In this document: piece after piece, positions 53,643 through 63,700 of the stretch
How positions within the stretch are numbered: position 1 is the first letter of the stretch
Layout of the letters: each line of letters begins with the position of its first letter
Assembly: GCA_937915865.1 (NCBI GenBank)
Contig: CALGIG010000052.1
Span: 1-64,000, forward strand
DNA from: an uncultured Prolixibacteraceae bacterium
GTDB lineage: Bacteria > Bacteroidota > Bacteroidia > Bacteroidales > Prolixibacteraceae
Direction of reading: 5' to 3'
DNA length: 64,000 bases
The notes under the pieces: model-generated
Told to the model about the DNA's origin: nothing
Database searches by the model: none
The model's input: only the letters and a program-made list of their open reading frames with translations
Position numbers and translations under genes: made by a program

Positions 53643-56381
53643 ATGAACAAAACTATTATATTTTTGAAACTCAGAGAATTTTCTGTTCTCTTTTTTTTTC
53701 TGATTATTTCTGCTTCAATTGCATGTTCGCAGCAACCATCAGCAGATAATCGTCCGGCTACGCTTGGAATTGAACAAGGTGTTGAGTCTTTTGGTACACC
53801 CAATTTTACGCTCGAACTGTTGAAATCGTCTCAGACTGTTTCGTCGCTTCGGACAGCCGATTCCGAAAAGTTCGAATTTACACCGCATGACCTGTTAGGC
53901 AAGCGCAATAAGAATGGCTACTACCATCTTGGCGATTTAAATTTCAGGATAAAAACAGGAGCCAACGGGCAGTGGGAATCGTTTTCAACCGCAGCCAATC
54001 GGGCTTCAGTAAAATCGCTCACTCCTGAAAATGAAACTATTTTGGCTGTGGCCGATTTAGCCAATACTCTTCCGGAATCTTCTCCCTTGCAAGTGATCCG
54101 TTATTGGGAAAAAGCAGGCAATGGCCTGGCTTTGCGATTCGAACTAAAAAATATATCCAATCAACCTGTCGAAATTGGAGCGTTGGGCATTCCAATGATT
54201 TTTAACAATAACTTCGATGGAAAAGAACTCGATCAGGCTCACGAAGAGACTGTATTCTTCGATCCTTACATTGGCCAGGATGCCGGTTATTTACAGGTTG
54301 TCCGGCTAAACGGCCATGCTCCTGTCATGCTTGTTGTTCCTCAGGGCAAAACTCCGTTCGAAGCTTACCGTCCATTGACCAATGATCCGACGCCTCAGGG
54401 CACTACATTCGAAGGTTTTCACGAATGGATGATTTATAGTAAAGCTTATGCTGAAAATGAATGGAAAGGAGCCGAACAGTGGAATTGTCCAACTTCTCTG
54501 GTACTTCAGCCAGGCGAAACTCGTAGCATTGGTGTAAAGTTTATTTTGACTGACAAAGTTGAGAATATTGAAAGAACTCTGATCGAGAATAATAAACCTG
54601 TAGCCGTTGGCATTCCCGGATATGTGGTACCAAAAGATGTGAATGCCCGTTTGTTCCTGAAATACAACCGTGAAGTTAAACAAGTTACGGTTGAGCCGGC
54701 TGGTGCGCTCGAAGTTTTCGAAACTGGGAAAACCAAAAACGGATGGGTGGAATATTCTATCAAAGGAAAGTCGTGGGGTAGGGTTAGGTTAACAATTATG
54801 TATGCCGATGGGCTAAAGCAAACGATCAATTATAAAATCATAAAGCCTGAATCGCAGGTTGTGGCTGATAACGGTAAATTTCTGACCACCAATCAGTGGT
54901 ATGGAAATCCAAACGATTTGTTTCACCGAAGCCCATCTGTAATTACTTATGACAACGAGAAAAAGCAACAGGTTACTCAGGATCGTCGTGCCTGGATTTG
55001 CGGTTTGAGTGACGAGGGTGGAGCCGGAAGTTGGCTCAATGCCATCATGAAACAATTGGTTGAACCCAATCCTGAAGAAATCAAAAAGATGGAGACATTT
55101 GTCAATCAGACTGTCTGGGGAGGAATTCAATACAACTCAGGAAAGCTGAAATATGGTGTACGCAAAAGCATGTTCTTTTATTCGCCCGACAGTATGCCTG
55201 CCGGAACTTACAGCCCCGATATTAACTTCAAAACATGGGCAGCATGGAACCGAAAAGGCGCCGAAATTACCGACCGTTCCTACAATTATCCACATGTGGC
55301 TGCCGCCCATTGGGTTATGTATCGTTTGTCCCGAAATTATACAGGTCTTGTAATCCACCAAAGCTGGCAGTGGTATCTCGAAAATGCGTATCATACGGCT
55401 ATTGCTATGATGGAACAGGCTCCATATTATGCAGTTTATGGGCAAATGGAAGGGACTGTTTTCCTTCTCATCTTGGAAGATTTAAAGCGGGAAGGATACA
55501 CTGATTTGGCCGCCAACCTGGAAAAAGTAATGAAGGGGCGTGCTGAACATTGGGAAACGCTCAGCTATCCGTTTGGTAGCGAAATGTCGTGGGATTCAAC
55601 GGGCCAGGAAGAGGTTTACATGTGGTCGAAATATTTTGGGTTCGATGAGAAAGCTATGGTAACGTTAAACGCGATACTGGCTTATATGCCAACCATTCCA
55701 CACTGGGCTTACAACGGGAATGCCCGCCGCTATTGGGATTTTTTGTATGGCGGAAAGCTTTCGCGGTACGAACGCATGATCCATCATTATGGCTCGGGCC
55801 TGAATGCAATTCCTGTTTTGAGCCAGTTCAGGCAAACTCCTGATAACTTGTATTTATTACGAGTTGGTTATGGTGGTGTATTGGGTACTTTATCGAATAT
55901 TACCGAAGAAGGTTTTGCTCCGTGTGCTTTTCATTCTTTTCCCACGGATTTGAGAAATGACGGCATTTCAGGTGATTATGGTTCAGGATATTTTGGTTAT
56001 GCCATCAATACAGCAACGTATTTATTTCAGGATAAGGAATTTGGCTGGCTTGCTTTTGGCGGAAATTTAAACAGAAAAGGCGATGTCGTAAAAGTTGACT
56101 TGACAACAGCCTCGAAATCAAGAATTTTTATTGCGCCAATTGGATTGTGGCTGACACTCGATGCCGGTAAGTGTAAAACAATTACTTACAATGTGAAAAA
56201 CAAGCAGGTATGCCTCGAATTGGAGCCAGCCAACAGTTTTACACCTTATGCTTTTTTGAAGGTAGAACAAATCAGGAGTGGTGTGAATAAAAAATATGAA
56301 TTATTTGGAAATGCTGTATCTGAAAGGGATATGTATAAAATAAAACTTGAAAATAAAACAAAGGTCATTATTCTAGGTTAG
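53643..56381 (+). CDS. Lipoprotein of unknown function, possibly a DUF5695-type carbohydrate-active enzyme
   Basis: 912 residues with lipobox ending at Cys28 (ASIAC). I do not recognise an assigned glycosidase family; the overall look matches the DUF5695 group as I remember it. The N-terminal ~400 residues are beta-rich (TLGIEQGVESFGTPNFTLEL, GLALRFELKNISNQPVEIGA). The second half is helical and tryptophan/tyrosine-rich (WQWYLENAYHTAIAMM, YGQMEGTVFLLILEDLKREG, FGSEMSWDSTGQEEVYMWSK), as in (alpha/alpha)-barrel glycosidases. Acidic residues in DSTGQEEVYMW are candidates for catalysis. It lies between the second SusD and the later PUL genes, so a role on the same glycan is likely. It is the best candidate for a new enzyme in the window. 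Confidence 0.6.
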   Translation: MNKTIIFLKLREFSVLFFFLIISASIACSQQPSADNRPATLGIEQGVESFGTPNFTLELLKSSQTVSSLRTADSEKFEFTPHDLLGKRNKNGYYHLGDLNFRIKTGANGQWESFSTAANRASVKSLTPENETILAVADLANTLPESSPLQVIRYWEKAGNGLALRFELKNISNQPVEIGALGIPMIFNNNFDGKELDQAHEETVFFDPYIGQDAGYLQVVRLNGHAPVMLVVPQGKTPFEAYRPLTNDPTPQGTTFEGFHEWMIYSKAYAENEWKGAEQWNCPTSLVLQPGETRSIGVKFILTDKVENIERTLIENNKPVAVGIPGYVVPKDVNARLFLKYNREVKQVTVEPAGALEVFETGKTKNGWVEYSIKGKSWGRVRLTIMYADGLKQTINYKIIKPESQVVADNGKFLTTNQWYGNPNDLFHRSPSVITYDNEKKQQVTQDRRAWICGLSDEGGAGSWLNAIMKQLVEPNPEEIKKMETFVNQTVWGGIQYNSGKLKYGVRKSMFFYSPDSMPAGTYSPDINFKTWAAWNRKGAEITDRSYNYPHVAAAHWVMYRLSRNYTGLVIHQSWQWYLENAYHTAIAMMEQAPYYAVYGQMEGTVFLLILEDLKREGYTDLAANLEKVMKGRAEHWETLSYPFGSEMSWDSTGQEEVYMWSKYFGFDEKAMVTLNAILAYMPTIPHWAYNGNARRYWDFLYGGKLSRYERMIHHYGSGLNAIPVLSQFRQTPDNLYLLRVGYGGVLGTLSNITEEGFAPCAFHSFPTDLRNDGISGDYGSGYFGYAINTATYLFQDKEFGWLAFGGNLNRKGDVVKVDLTTASKSRIFIAPIGLWLTLDAGKCKTITYNVKNKQVCLELEPANSFTPYAFLKVEQIRSGVNKKYELFGNAVSERDMYKIKLENKTKVIILG

Positions 56382-56556
56382 GGTTATTTATAGTTTTGAA
56401 ACAATAATTTGGAATTCAGGTGGAAATATACAGTAAGTGTATTTGTTGAATTGGTTGTTTTTTAATAGAAAGATCCCTCATCTCGGTATCGCTCCATAAA
56501 AGAGGAGTAAACGATTGGGTTCGTGTAAAATTGTAAATGAATAAATCATAAATATC

Positions 56557-57120
56557 ATGACTATTTCAAGAAAAGATTTTTTCAGAAAAGCTTGCCTCGC
56601 AGGCGCTTGTTTTTGCGGGTTTACATCATTGGGAATGAAGGTAGATGCATCAGAAACCGTTACCGGGGAAGTTCAACCCGATGATAAAAAGCTGAAATTC
56701 ATGCAAGATTGGATTTCGACTTTGTTGTTGCAGGTCGACGAAAATGCAGGCGACGAAGAATGTCGAAAGATTATGAAACCATGCGCCATGGCGCATTACA
56801 ATTATTTGGAGATGGACAACATGCTGGCTCCATACAAGGGAGATATTGAGAAATTCAATGCCTTTATTTCAGGAGAATGGGGTTGGAAAGTGAATTATGA
56901 CAAGGTGAAAGGTGTTATTGTGGCCGACGAAGACAAACCGAATTGCGTTTGCCCGATGGTGAACAAAGAAAAAGGCGTTCGCTCTTCAATATTGTGTTAC
57001 TGTTCCGAAGGTTTTGCCGAAAAAATGTTCTCTATGGTCGTGGGCCATCCTGTAAAAGCCAGGGTAGTATCGTCAATCCTTCGTGGAAATGAAAGGTGTA
57101 TCTATGAAATTACTATATAA
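56557..57120 (+). CDS. Cysteine-rich exported protein of unknown function
   Basis: 187 residues. The N-terminus TISRKDFFRKACLAGACFCG looks like a Tat signal with SRKDFFRK in place of the usual SRRxFLK, so it may be exported folded. The mature part has cysteines in ECRKIMKPC, NCVCP, LCYC and ERCIYEI. The C-terminal strand-helix-strand (SEGFAEKMFSMVVGHPVKARV then VSSILRGNERCIYEI) is similar in shape to small ligand- or metal-binding domains in which a conserved RGxxRC/CxFxI strand ends the fold. No assigned function. Position in the PUL between the unknown lipoprotein and the M61 peptidase; 175-base and 150-base gaps on either side suggest a single-gene unit, and a perfect hairpin follows. Confidence 0.6.
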   Translation: MTISRKDFFRKACLAGACFCGFTSLGMKVDASETVTGEVQPDDKKLKFMQDWISTLLLQVDENAGDEECRKIMKPCAMAHYNYLEMDNMLAPYKGDIEKFNAFISGEWGWKVNYDKVKGVIVADEDKPNCVCPMVNKEKGVRSSILCYCSEGFAEKMFSMVVGHPVKARVVSSILRGNERCIYEITI

Positions 57121-57209
57121 ATGCTAATCTCTCTGGATATGATAATCAAATTGTGGATTAGTTTTTCTTTTGCCGATTTTTCAATGAAACAATAGATTGT
57201 CGATCAGAT

Positions 57210-57240
57210 AGGGATTCCTATTTCGGAATCCCTGTTTTCC
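57210..57240 (+). terminator. Rho-independent terminator after the cysteine-rich protein gene
   Basis: AGGGATTCC (57210-57218) pairs perfectly with GGAATCCCT (57225-57233), loop of six, then GTTTTCC. Confidence 0.75.
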
Positions 57241-57270
57241 AGAAGATTAAAAATCAAAAAAAACTGAGCT

Positions 57271-59061
57271 ATGAAACTATTTGGATTGGTGGTTGTTTTG
57301 GTTTTGGGTACTGTAATTGCACGGGCGGCAGAAAATGTACGCTATTCGTTTGTTGTTTCTATGGAAAATCCGGGAACGCATTACTTGCATGTTGAAATGA
57401 CCTGCTCCGATCAGAAAACGGATTTTATTGATTTTAAAATGCCTGTTTGGACTCCCGGATATTATAAAGTACAAAGTCTGGCAAAAAATGTGGTCAATTT
57501 TAAGGCTGCAAACGGAAAGGGAGCTCCGCTCAGTTTTGTTAAAACGCTGAAAAATACCTGGCGGGTTACTACCAAAGGTCAAAAAACTGTTGTTGTTTCC
57601 TACGATGTTTACGCCAATAATTTGTTTGTAGCCGAATCGTATGTCGACGAATCACAGGCATTTATTTCGCCAACCGGGGTATTTATGTTTCCTGCCGGAC
57701 AAATAAAACAGCCGTCGGTAGTAATCCTGAAACCTTATGGCAACTGGAAAAGCATTTCAACGGGGCTCGATCCGGTTCAGGAGAAACCCAATACTTTTTA
57801 TGCTGAAAATTTCGATGTGTTGTTCGACTGTCCTATTCTGATGGGAAATCACCAGATTATCGATTTCAAGGTAAAGGGAATTCCGCATAGTCTGGCCGTT
57901 AGTCAAAAAGATACGCTTGATAAGTCACGTTTCATTGCCGATTTGACCAAAGTTGTTGAGGCTGCAACAACCCTGATGGGTGATATTCCATACAAACATT
58001 ACAGTTTTATCACGATTGGCAGTTTTGGCGGCGGACTGGAACACAGCAATTCCTGCGCGCTCAGTTGTACCAATCCGGTTGCCGATACCTCGAACATGGA
58101 GCGTTACAAAGGCTGGTTGAATTTCGTTACGCACGAGTATTTTCACAATTATAACGTGAAATCTATTCGTCCGATTGCCTTGGGCCCGTTTGATTACGAC
58201 AACGAATGTTACACCAACATGCTTTGGGTTTCCGAAGGATTTACAGTATATTACGAATATATGGTGATGAACAAAGCCGGTTTGCTTAACCGCGACGAAT
58301 GTTTGAAATACCTGACCGAGAGCATTAAAGGTTACGAAGATCGTCCGGGCAATTTTATGGAATCGGCAACTTTATCGAGTTACGATGCCTGGATTCACTT
58401 TTTCGATCCGTCGAGCGATGCCCGAAACAACACCATTTCGTATTACGACAAAGGTTGCGCGATGGGACTTTTCCTCGATTTGCAAATCAGAAGTGCTACC
58501 GAAAACAAAAAATCGCTCGACGATGTGATGCGCGGCTTGTACAACAAGTATTTCAAAGAATTGAAACGTGGTTTTACCGATGATGAGTTCCGTACAATAT
58601 GCGAACAAACCGCCGGAAAACCAATGCCCGAAATATTCGAATATGCCAGCACCACAAAGCCGATCGATTATCCAAAATACTTTTCGTTGTCCGGTTTGTC
58701 GATAGATACCACAGCCCATGTTTCCACTTCGAGAGTTTATTTTGGCGCTTTGTTGAAGATACAGGGAAACGATTGTATACTGAGTAATGTGGAGCGCAAT
58801 TCGCCTGCCTGGAAAGCAGGTTTGGGTAACGACGATCAGTTGGTATCCATTGAAGGGCAAAAGGCTGGTAAAGAATTAATGAATTACATCCTGAAAACGA
58901 AGAAAGCCGGCGAAGTGATTCATCTTGAGGTGCAAACCCGCGATGTGAAAAGGAATGTAGAAGTAACACTGGCACCTTTGCTTGAGAAAACATATAAAAT
59001 AGAAAGAATGGCCGATGCCACTCCGGCACAGAAAAGTTTGCTGGAGGCGTGGTTGAAATAA
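57271..59061 (+). CDS. M61-family glycyl aminopeptidase with PDZ domain
   Basis: 596 residues with a Sec signal peptide (ends near ARAAE). The N-terminal beta domain of the family is followed by the zinc site HEYFH at 288-292 and the third ligand Glu322 (WVSEGFTVYYEY); GGGLEHSNS just before is typical. A C-terminal PDZ domain spans about 480-575 (GALLKIQGNDCILSNVERNS, PAWKAGLGNDDQLVSIEGQK). M61 enzymes of the periplasm remove N-terminal residues, often glycine or alanine. A peptidase within a glycan locus suggests the target may be a glycoprotein (inference), although M61 genes also occur alone. Confidence 0.92.
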   Translation: MKLFGLVVVLVLGTVIARAAENVRYSFVVSMENPGTHYLHVEMTCSDQKTDFIDFKMPVWTPGYYKVQSLAKNVVNFKAANGKGAPLSFVKTLKNTWRVTTKGQKTVVVSYDVYANNLFVAESYVDESQAFISPTGVFMFPAGQIKQPSVVILKPYGNWKSISTGLDPVQEKPNTFYAENFDVLFDCPILMGNHQIIDFKVKGIPHSLAVSQKDTLDKSRFIADLTKVVEAATTLMGDIPYKHYSFITIGSFGGGLEHSNSCALSCTNPVADTSNMERYKGWLNFVTHEYFHNYNVKSIRPIALGPFDYDNECYTNMLWVSEGFTVYYEYMVMNKAGLLNRDECLKYLTESIKGYEDRPGNFMESATLSSYDAWIHFFDPSSDARNNTISYYDKGCAMGLFLDLQIRSATENKKSLDDVMRGLYNKYFKELKRGFTDDEFRTICEQTAGKPMPEIFEYASTTKPIDYPKYFSLSGLSIDTTAHVSTSRVYFGALLKIQGNDCILSNVERNSPAWKAGLGNDDQLVSIEGQKAGKELMNYILKTKKAGEVIHLEVQTRDVKRNVEVTLAPLLEKTYKIERMADATPAQKSLLEAWLK

Positions 59062-59101
59062 AAGATTGTTTTTCCAAAAATGGGAGTCACACAAAAAAAT
59101 T

Positions 59102-59412
59102 GGCCTGAAAGGCCAGTATATTTTAGCCCAGGGCAAACGACGAAGGAGTGTCGCCCTGGGTTGGAGAAACGGAAACAAAATCGTCCGTGCAAAATGTTCA
59201 AAGATGAGTGGTCCGTTATTCGGACGAAATGGAGCTTCCCTGGTTTTAAGACAAATAATTGGCTCTATCCCGTCCGAAATATGGCTTTCATTTTGATTAG
59301 CATGGTTCCGCGGACGGTTTTTTCTGTCGCTTCGTTATCCCAGGGCGGCGTTTCGGATCGTTCCTCCCGAAACTTTACCCCGGGCTATAATATGGTGGCC
59401 TTTCAGGCCTGA
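59102..59412. repeat. Long palindromic repeat element
   Basis: The two ends are inverted repeats. GGCCTGAAAGGCCA..TATTTTAGCCCAGGG (59102-59138) and, read on the other strand from 59412, a similar arm agree in 31 of 37 bases. Inside are further pairs: CCCAGGGC with GCCCTGGG, and TCGTCCG with CGGACGA. It fills the gap between the M61 and GH27 genes. Both reading frames through it are open by chance. A near-identical left half recurs at the right edge of the window. Confidence 0.8.
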
Positions 59413-59447
59413 AAAACAGAATTATAAGAATAAAACCAATAACATTA

Positions 59448-60647
59448 ATGAACTCAAAAAAAATTGGAATACTTGCGCTGACTGTGCTTTTGGCGCTGAA
59501 TTCTTTTGCTCAAAAATTTGAAGAACTGGCGCAAACACCGCCTATGGGGTGGAACAGCTGGAACAAATTTGGCTGCAACGTTAGCGAAAAGCTTATTTGC
59601 GAAATGGCCGATGCTATGGTAAACAATGGGATGCTCGAAGCAGGCTACAACTACCTGGTGATCGACGATTGCTGGCAGGTTAGTCGCGATTCGCTGGGTA
59701 ATATCGTTGTCGATCCCCAACGTTTCCCGAATGGCATGAAAGCTGTGGCCGACTATGTGCACCGCAAAGGTTTGAAATTCGGCATCTATTCCTGCGCCGG
59801 TTCAGCCACCTGTCAGGGGCGTCCAGGAAGCCGTGGTTACCAGTTTCAGGATGCCCGCACGTATGCCAAATGGGGAGTCGATTACCTGAAATATGACTGG
59901 TGCAACGATGAAGGTCAGAACGCCAAAGCGGCATACAAAACAATGAGCGATGCTCTGAAGGAATGTGGCCGCCTGATTGTTTTCTCGATTTGTGAGTGGG
60001 GCGAAAGCAAACCGTGGGAGTGGGGTAAAGGCATTGGCCATTTATGGCGTACCACTGCTGACATTCGTGATTGTTACCAGTGCACTTTCGACTGGGGCGG
60101 ACTGGGTGTGCTCGACATTATCGACAGACAGGCAGCCTTGCAGCAGTACGCCGGACCGGGCCATTGGAACGACCCCGATATGCTTGAAGTGGGCAATGGG
60201 GGGATGACTTTCGACGAATACAAAACCCATTTTACCATGTGGGCCATGCTCGCTGCACCGCTGATGGCCGGAAACGACATTCGCAACATGGACGCCCAGA
60301 CTAAAGAAATACTGACCAATGCCGATGTGATTGCCGTCAATCAGGATAAACTGGGGCAGCAAGCCACTAAATTTATGGATATGGGCGAATACGAAATCTG
60401 GGCAAAACCTTTGTCAAACGGAGAGATTGCCGTATGTTTCATGAACCGCACCAATCAGCCCTGGAAGCTCGATTACGACTGGAAAAAGCAAACCATGTAC
60501 TTCGCTACCGAGGTGAGTGTGCACAAAAAAGTATACAATGTATTCGACTTATGGGAACATAAAAACATTGGCAAAACCGGCGAACGACTGGTAAAAGATA
60601 TTCCTGCGCACGGTGTTTTAGTTGTACGTTTGTCGGTGGTTAAATAA
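59448..60647 (+). CDS. GH27 alpha-galactosidase or beta-L-arabinopyranosidase
   Basis: 399 residues with a signal peptide ending at SFAQ. GH27 barrel with opening TPPMGWNSWNKFGC, nucleophile Asp150 (YLKYDWCN) and acid/base Asp205 (TTADIRD); WNDPDMLEVGN completes the site. A small C-terminal beta-sandwich follows. Releases terminal alpha-D-galactose with retention; a minority of GH27 enzymes cleave beta-L-arabinopyranose instead, and sequence alone does not decide. Cysteine pairs typical for the family are present. It is flanked on both sides by palindromic repeats, so it may be expressed separately. Confidence 0.93.
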   Translation: MNSKKIGILALTVLLALNSFAQKFEELAQTPPMGWNSWNKFGCNVSEKLICEMADAMVNNGMLEAGYNYLVIDDCWQVSRDSLGNIVVDPQRFPNGMKAVADYVHRKGLKFGIYSCAGSATCQGRPGSRGYQFQDARTYAKWGVDYLKYDWCNDEGQNAKAAYKTMSDALKECGRLIVFSICEWGESKPWEWGKGIGHLWRTTADIRDCYQCTFDWGGLGVLDIIDRQAALQQYAGPGHWNDPDMLEVGNGGMTFDEYKTHFTMWAMLAAPLMAGNDIRNMDAQTKEILTNADVIAVNQDKLGQQATKFMDMGEYEIWAKPLSNGEIAVCFMNRTNQPWKLDYDWKKQTMYFATEVSVHKKVYNVFDLWEHKNIGKTGERLVKDIPAHGVLVVRLSVVK

Positions 60648-60670
60648 TGAAGTTATTAGCGTTGAGTTAA

Positions 60671-60757
60671 GGTTGAAAGCCTTTAATCTGATAGCACAGG
60701 GCAACGCCCAGTGGTTAAAAACAAGTAAAACAAACGAAGCCCTGAAAGGGTGAAATT
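60671..60757. repeat. Second repeat of the CCTGAAAGG / AGGGCAACGCCC type
   Basis: Contains CACAGGGCAACGCCCAGTGG and CGAAGCCCTGAAAGGGTGAAA, the same words as the long palindromic elements but shorter and in another arrangement. It lies between GH27 and the last gene. Confidence 0.55.
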
Positions 60758-60786
60758 AAAAGACATTGAATAAGAAAAACGATTAA

Positions 60787-63700
60787 ATGACAGATATGAA
60801 AATATATAAGCTTTTCATTGGAATACTATTAGGCTTTTTTGCCTTGGAAACCAACACTTCAGTTGCCCAAAACGGCGATCAGATTCTTGACGGAATTGGA
60901 GAAACAGGTTTAATTTCCCGCTATACGTTTAAAGAAGATGCAAAAGACTGGTCGCGTAACAATTTGCATGGCGCCATACAGGGAACCGACTTCAAATTTG
61001 TGAAAGACGAGCTCTTCGGAAATGTGCTTTCATTAAACGGAAGCAACGACACGTATATCTCACTTCCAGCGGAATCAGTGACTGGCGAACAAACCCTGAG
61101 TATTACCGGCTGGATTTACCTTCGTTCTGCCAAAAGTGGTCAGTTGTTTTTCGATTTCGGGAAAGACAACAAGTCGCATTTTTTTGCAGCTCCTTTAGGA
61201 ATGAACAACAAGGAAGAATTTTTGGCTCAAATACTGACGAATGCAAAAACTTATACAGCAGCTTCAGCCGCCTTGCCTGTTTACAAATGGGTGCATGTGG
61301 CTGTGGTAATAAACGTTCCGTATAAAACTCTCAGCACGTTTGTAAACGGAACGCTTGTCAGCGAAACGAAAAATGCTGAAGTTGAACTGCGACAGCTTTT
61401 CAAGAGTAATTCAGGCGAAACCAATAAACTCTTTATCGGGAGATCGCTCAATCCGGAATATACTGGGTTAAATGCCAAATTGCACGATTTCCGCATCTAT
61501 CGGGTTGCGCTGAATGACAAGCAGGTTGCCCGAATTTACGGTAATGCGCTGAGCGAAGGCGAGTCAACCGTGAGAACCAATGAAGAATCGGAGGGAGAGC
61601 TTCAGAAGTTTCCGGCAACAACACCGCAGCTATACAATGCTTACTTGAAAAGCGTTCCTGATATTCAGGTTGAAACGGAAGTGGGAATTCTTCCTCGTTT
61701 GCCACGGTTTGTAAAAGGTGTTTACAACAACAATATTGAAGGTCCGGAAGTGCGGGTTATCTGGCCGGCTCCAAAGGATAACAGCCAGGTACTTTCAGCA
61801 GGAACGTATACCTTAACCGGAAAGGTTTCCGGAACCAATCTGCAGCCGAAGGCAACAGTTGTTGTTAAAGCAGCGAAAGCGGCCACACCAAATCGCACGC
61901 TCGAATTTTTTAAACTCGATCAGGTTTCATTGGATATGGACGATCATAACCATAACACGAAATTCATCGAAAACCGCGATAAATTTATCACAGGCTTAGC
62001 TAAGACAAATCCTGATGATTTCCTGTACATGTTCCGCAATGCGTTTGGTCAGGAACAACCAACGGGAGCCAAACCGTTGGGCGTATGGGACAGTCAGGAA
62101 ACCAAATTGCGCGGTCATGCCACAGGGCATTACCTGAGTGCTATTGCACAGGCCTATGCCAGCACCGGGTATGACGCCACACTTCAGGCTAACTTTGCAG
62201 CCAAGATGGATTACATGGTGAACACTTTGTATCAGTTAGCCCAACTATCGGGACAACCCAAAACTGCTGGCGGCGAAGCCGTGGCCGATCCAACGGCTGT
62301 GCCAATCGGCGTTGGAAAATCAACTTACGACTCAGATTTGAGTGAGGGCGGTATCCGCACCGATTACTGGAACTGGGGAAAGGGCTTTATCAGCGCCTAT
62401 CCGCCCGACCAGTTTATCATGCTCGAAAAAGGAGCGAGCTATGGTGGCGACAAAACAAAAATATGGGCGCCATATTATACTTTGCACAAAATTCTGGCCG
62501 GATTGATGGATATTTACGAGGTGAGTGGCAATAAAAAAGCGCTCGAAATTGTGAAGGGCATGGGCGATTGGGTATATATACGATTGAGCAAATTACCAAC
62601 ACCGACACTCATCAGTATGTGGAACAAATACATCGCCGGGGAGTTTGGCGGAATGAATGAGGCGATGGCACGCTTGTCGCGCCTGACAAACGAACCCCGC
62701 TACATGGAAGTTGCCCGTTTATTCGATAACATTAAGGTATTTTATGGCGATGCAGAACATTCGCACGGACTGGCAAAAAATGTCGATTTGTTTCGCGGGT
62801 TGCACGCCAACCAGCATATTCCCCAGATTGTGGGGGCGTTGGAAATCTACCGCGACTCGGAAGCTCCTGAATATTTTCACATCGCAGATAATTTCTGGAA
62901 CATGACCACTAACGATTATATGTACAGCATTGGTGGAGTTGCCGGAGCGCGCAATCCCAATAACGCGGAATGTTTCATCGCACAGCCTTCCACCATTTAC
63001 GAGAATGGTTTCTCCGCTGGTGGCCAGAATGAAACCTGCGCGACCTACAACATGCTTAAATTAACCGATAACCTTTTCCTCTTCGAACAGCGTGGCGAGT
63101 TAATGGACTATTACGAACGCGGGCTTTACAACCATATTCTGGCTTCGGTTGCCGAAGATAGTCCGGCAAACACTTATCACGTTCCGCTGAATGCCGGTTC
63201 CGAGAAACAGTTTAGCAACGACGATATGAGCGGTTTTACCTGCTGTAACGGTACGGCGCTCGAAAGTAGCACCAAACTTCAGAATTCGATTTATTTTAAA
63301 AGTGCTGACAATAAGGCGTTGTATGTGAATCTGTTTGTGCCGTCAACTTTAAAATGGACCGAAAAAAACATAACAGTAACGCAAACAACGGCTTTCCCCA
63401 AAGAAGATCATACACTATTGACAATAAAAGGAAATGGTGAATTTGACCTTCATGTTCGTGTACCGCATTGGGCGACCAAAGGATTTTTTGTGAAGATCAA
63501 TGGCAAGGATGAAGCAGTTAAGGCCGAGCCTGGAAATTACCTGGCAATTAGCCGCAAATGGAAAGATGGCGATAAAGTAGAATTGCGCATGCCTTTCCAT
63601 TTTTATCTGGAGCCGGTTATGGATCAGCAAAATGTAGCCAGTTTATTTTACGGACCAATTTTGCTGGCTGCACAGGAGTCGGAGCCGTTGAAAGAATGGC

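Noticed and set aside
59066..59412. Two overlapping open frames (76 and 110 codons) between the M61 and GH27 genes
   Set aside because: They lie entirely inside the palindromic repeat element, have repeat-derived residues and no signal or domain; openness is due to the repeat.
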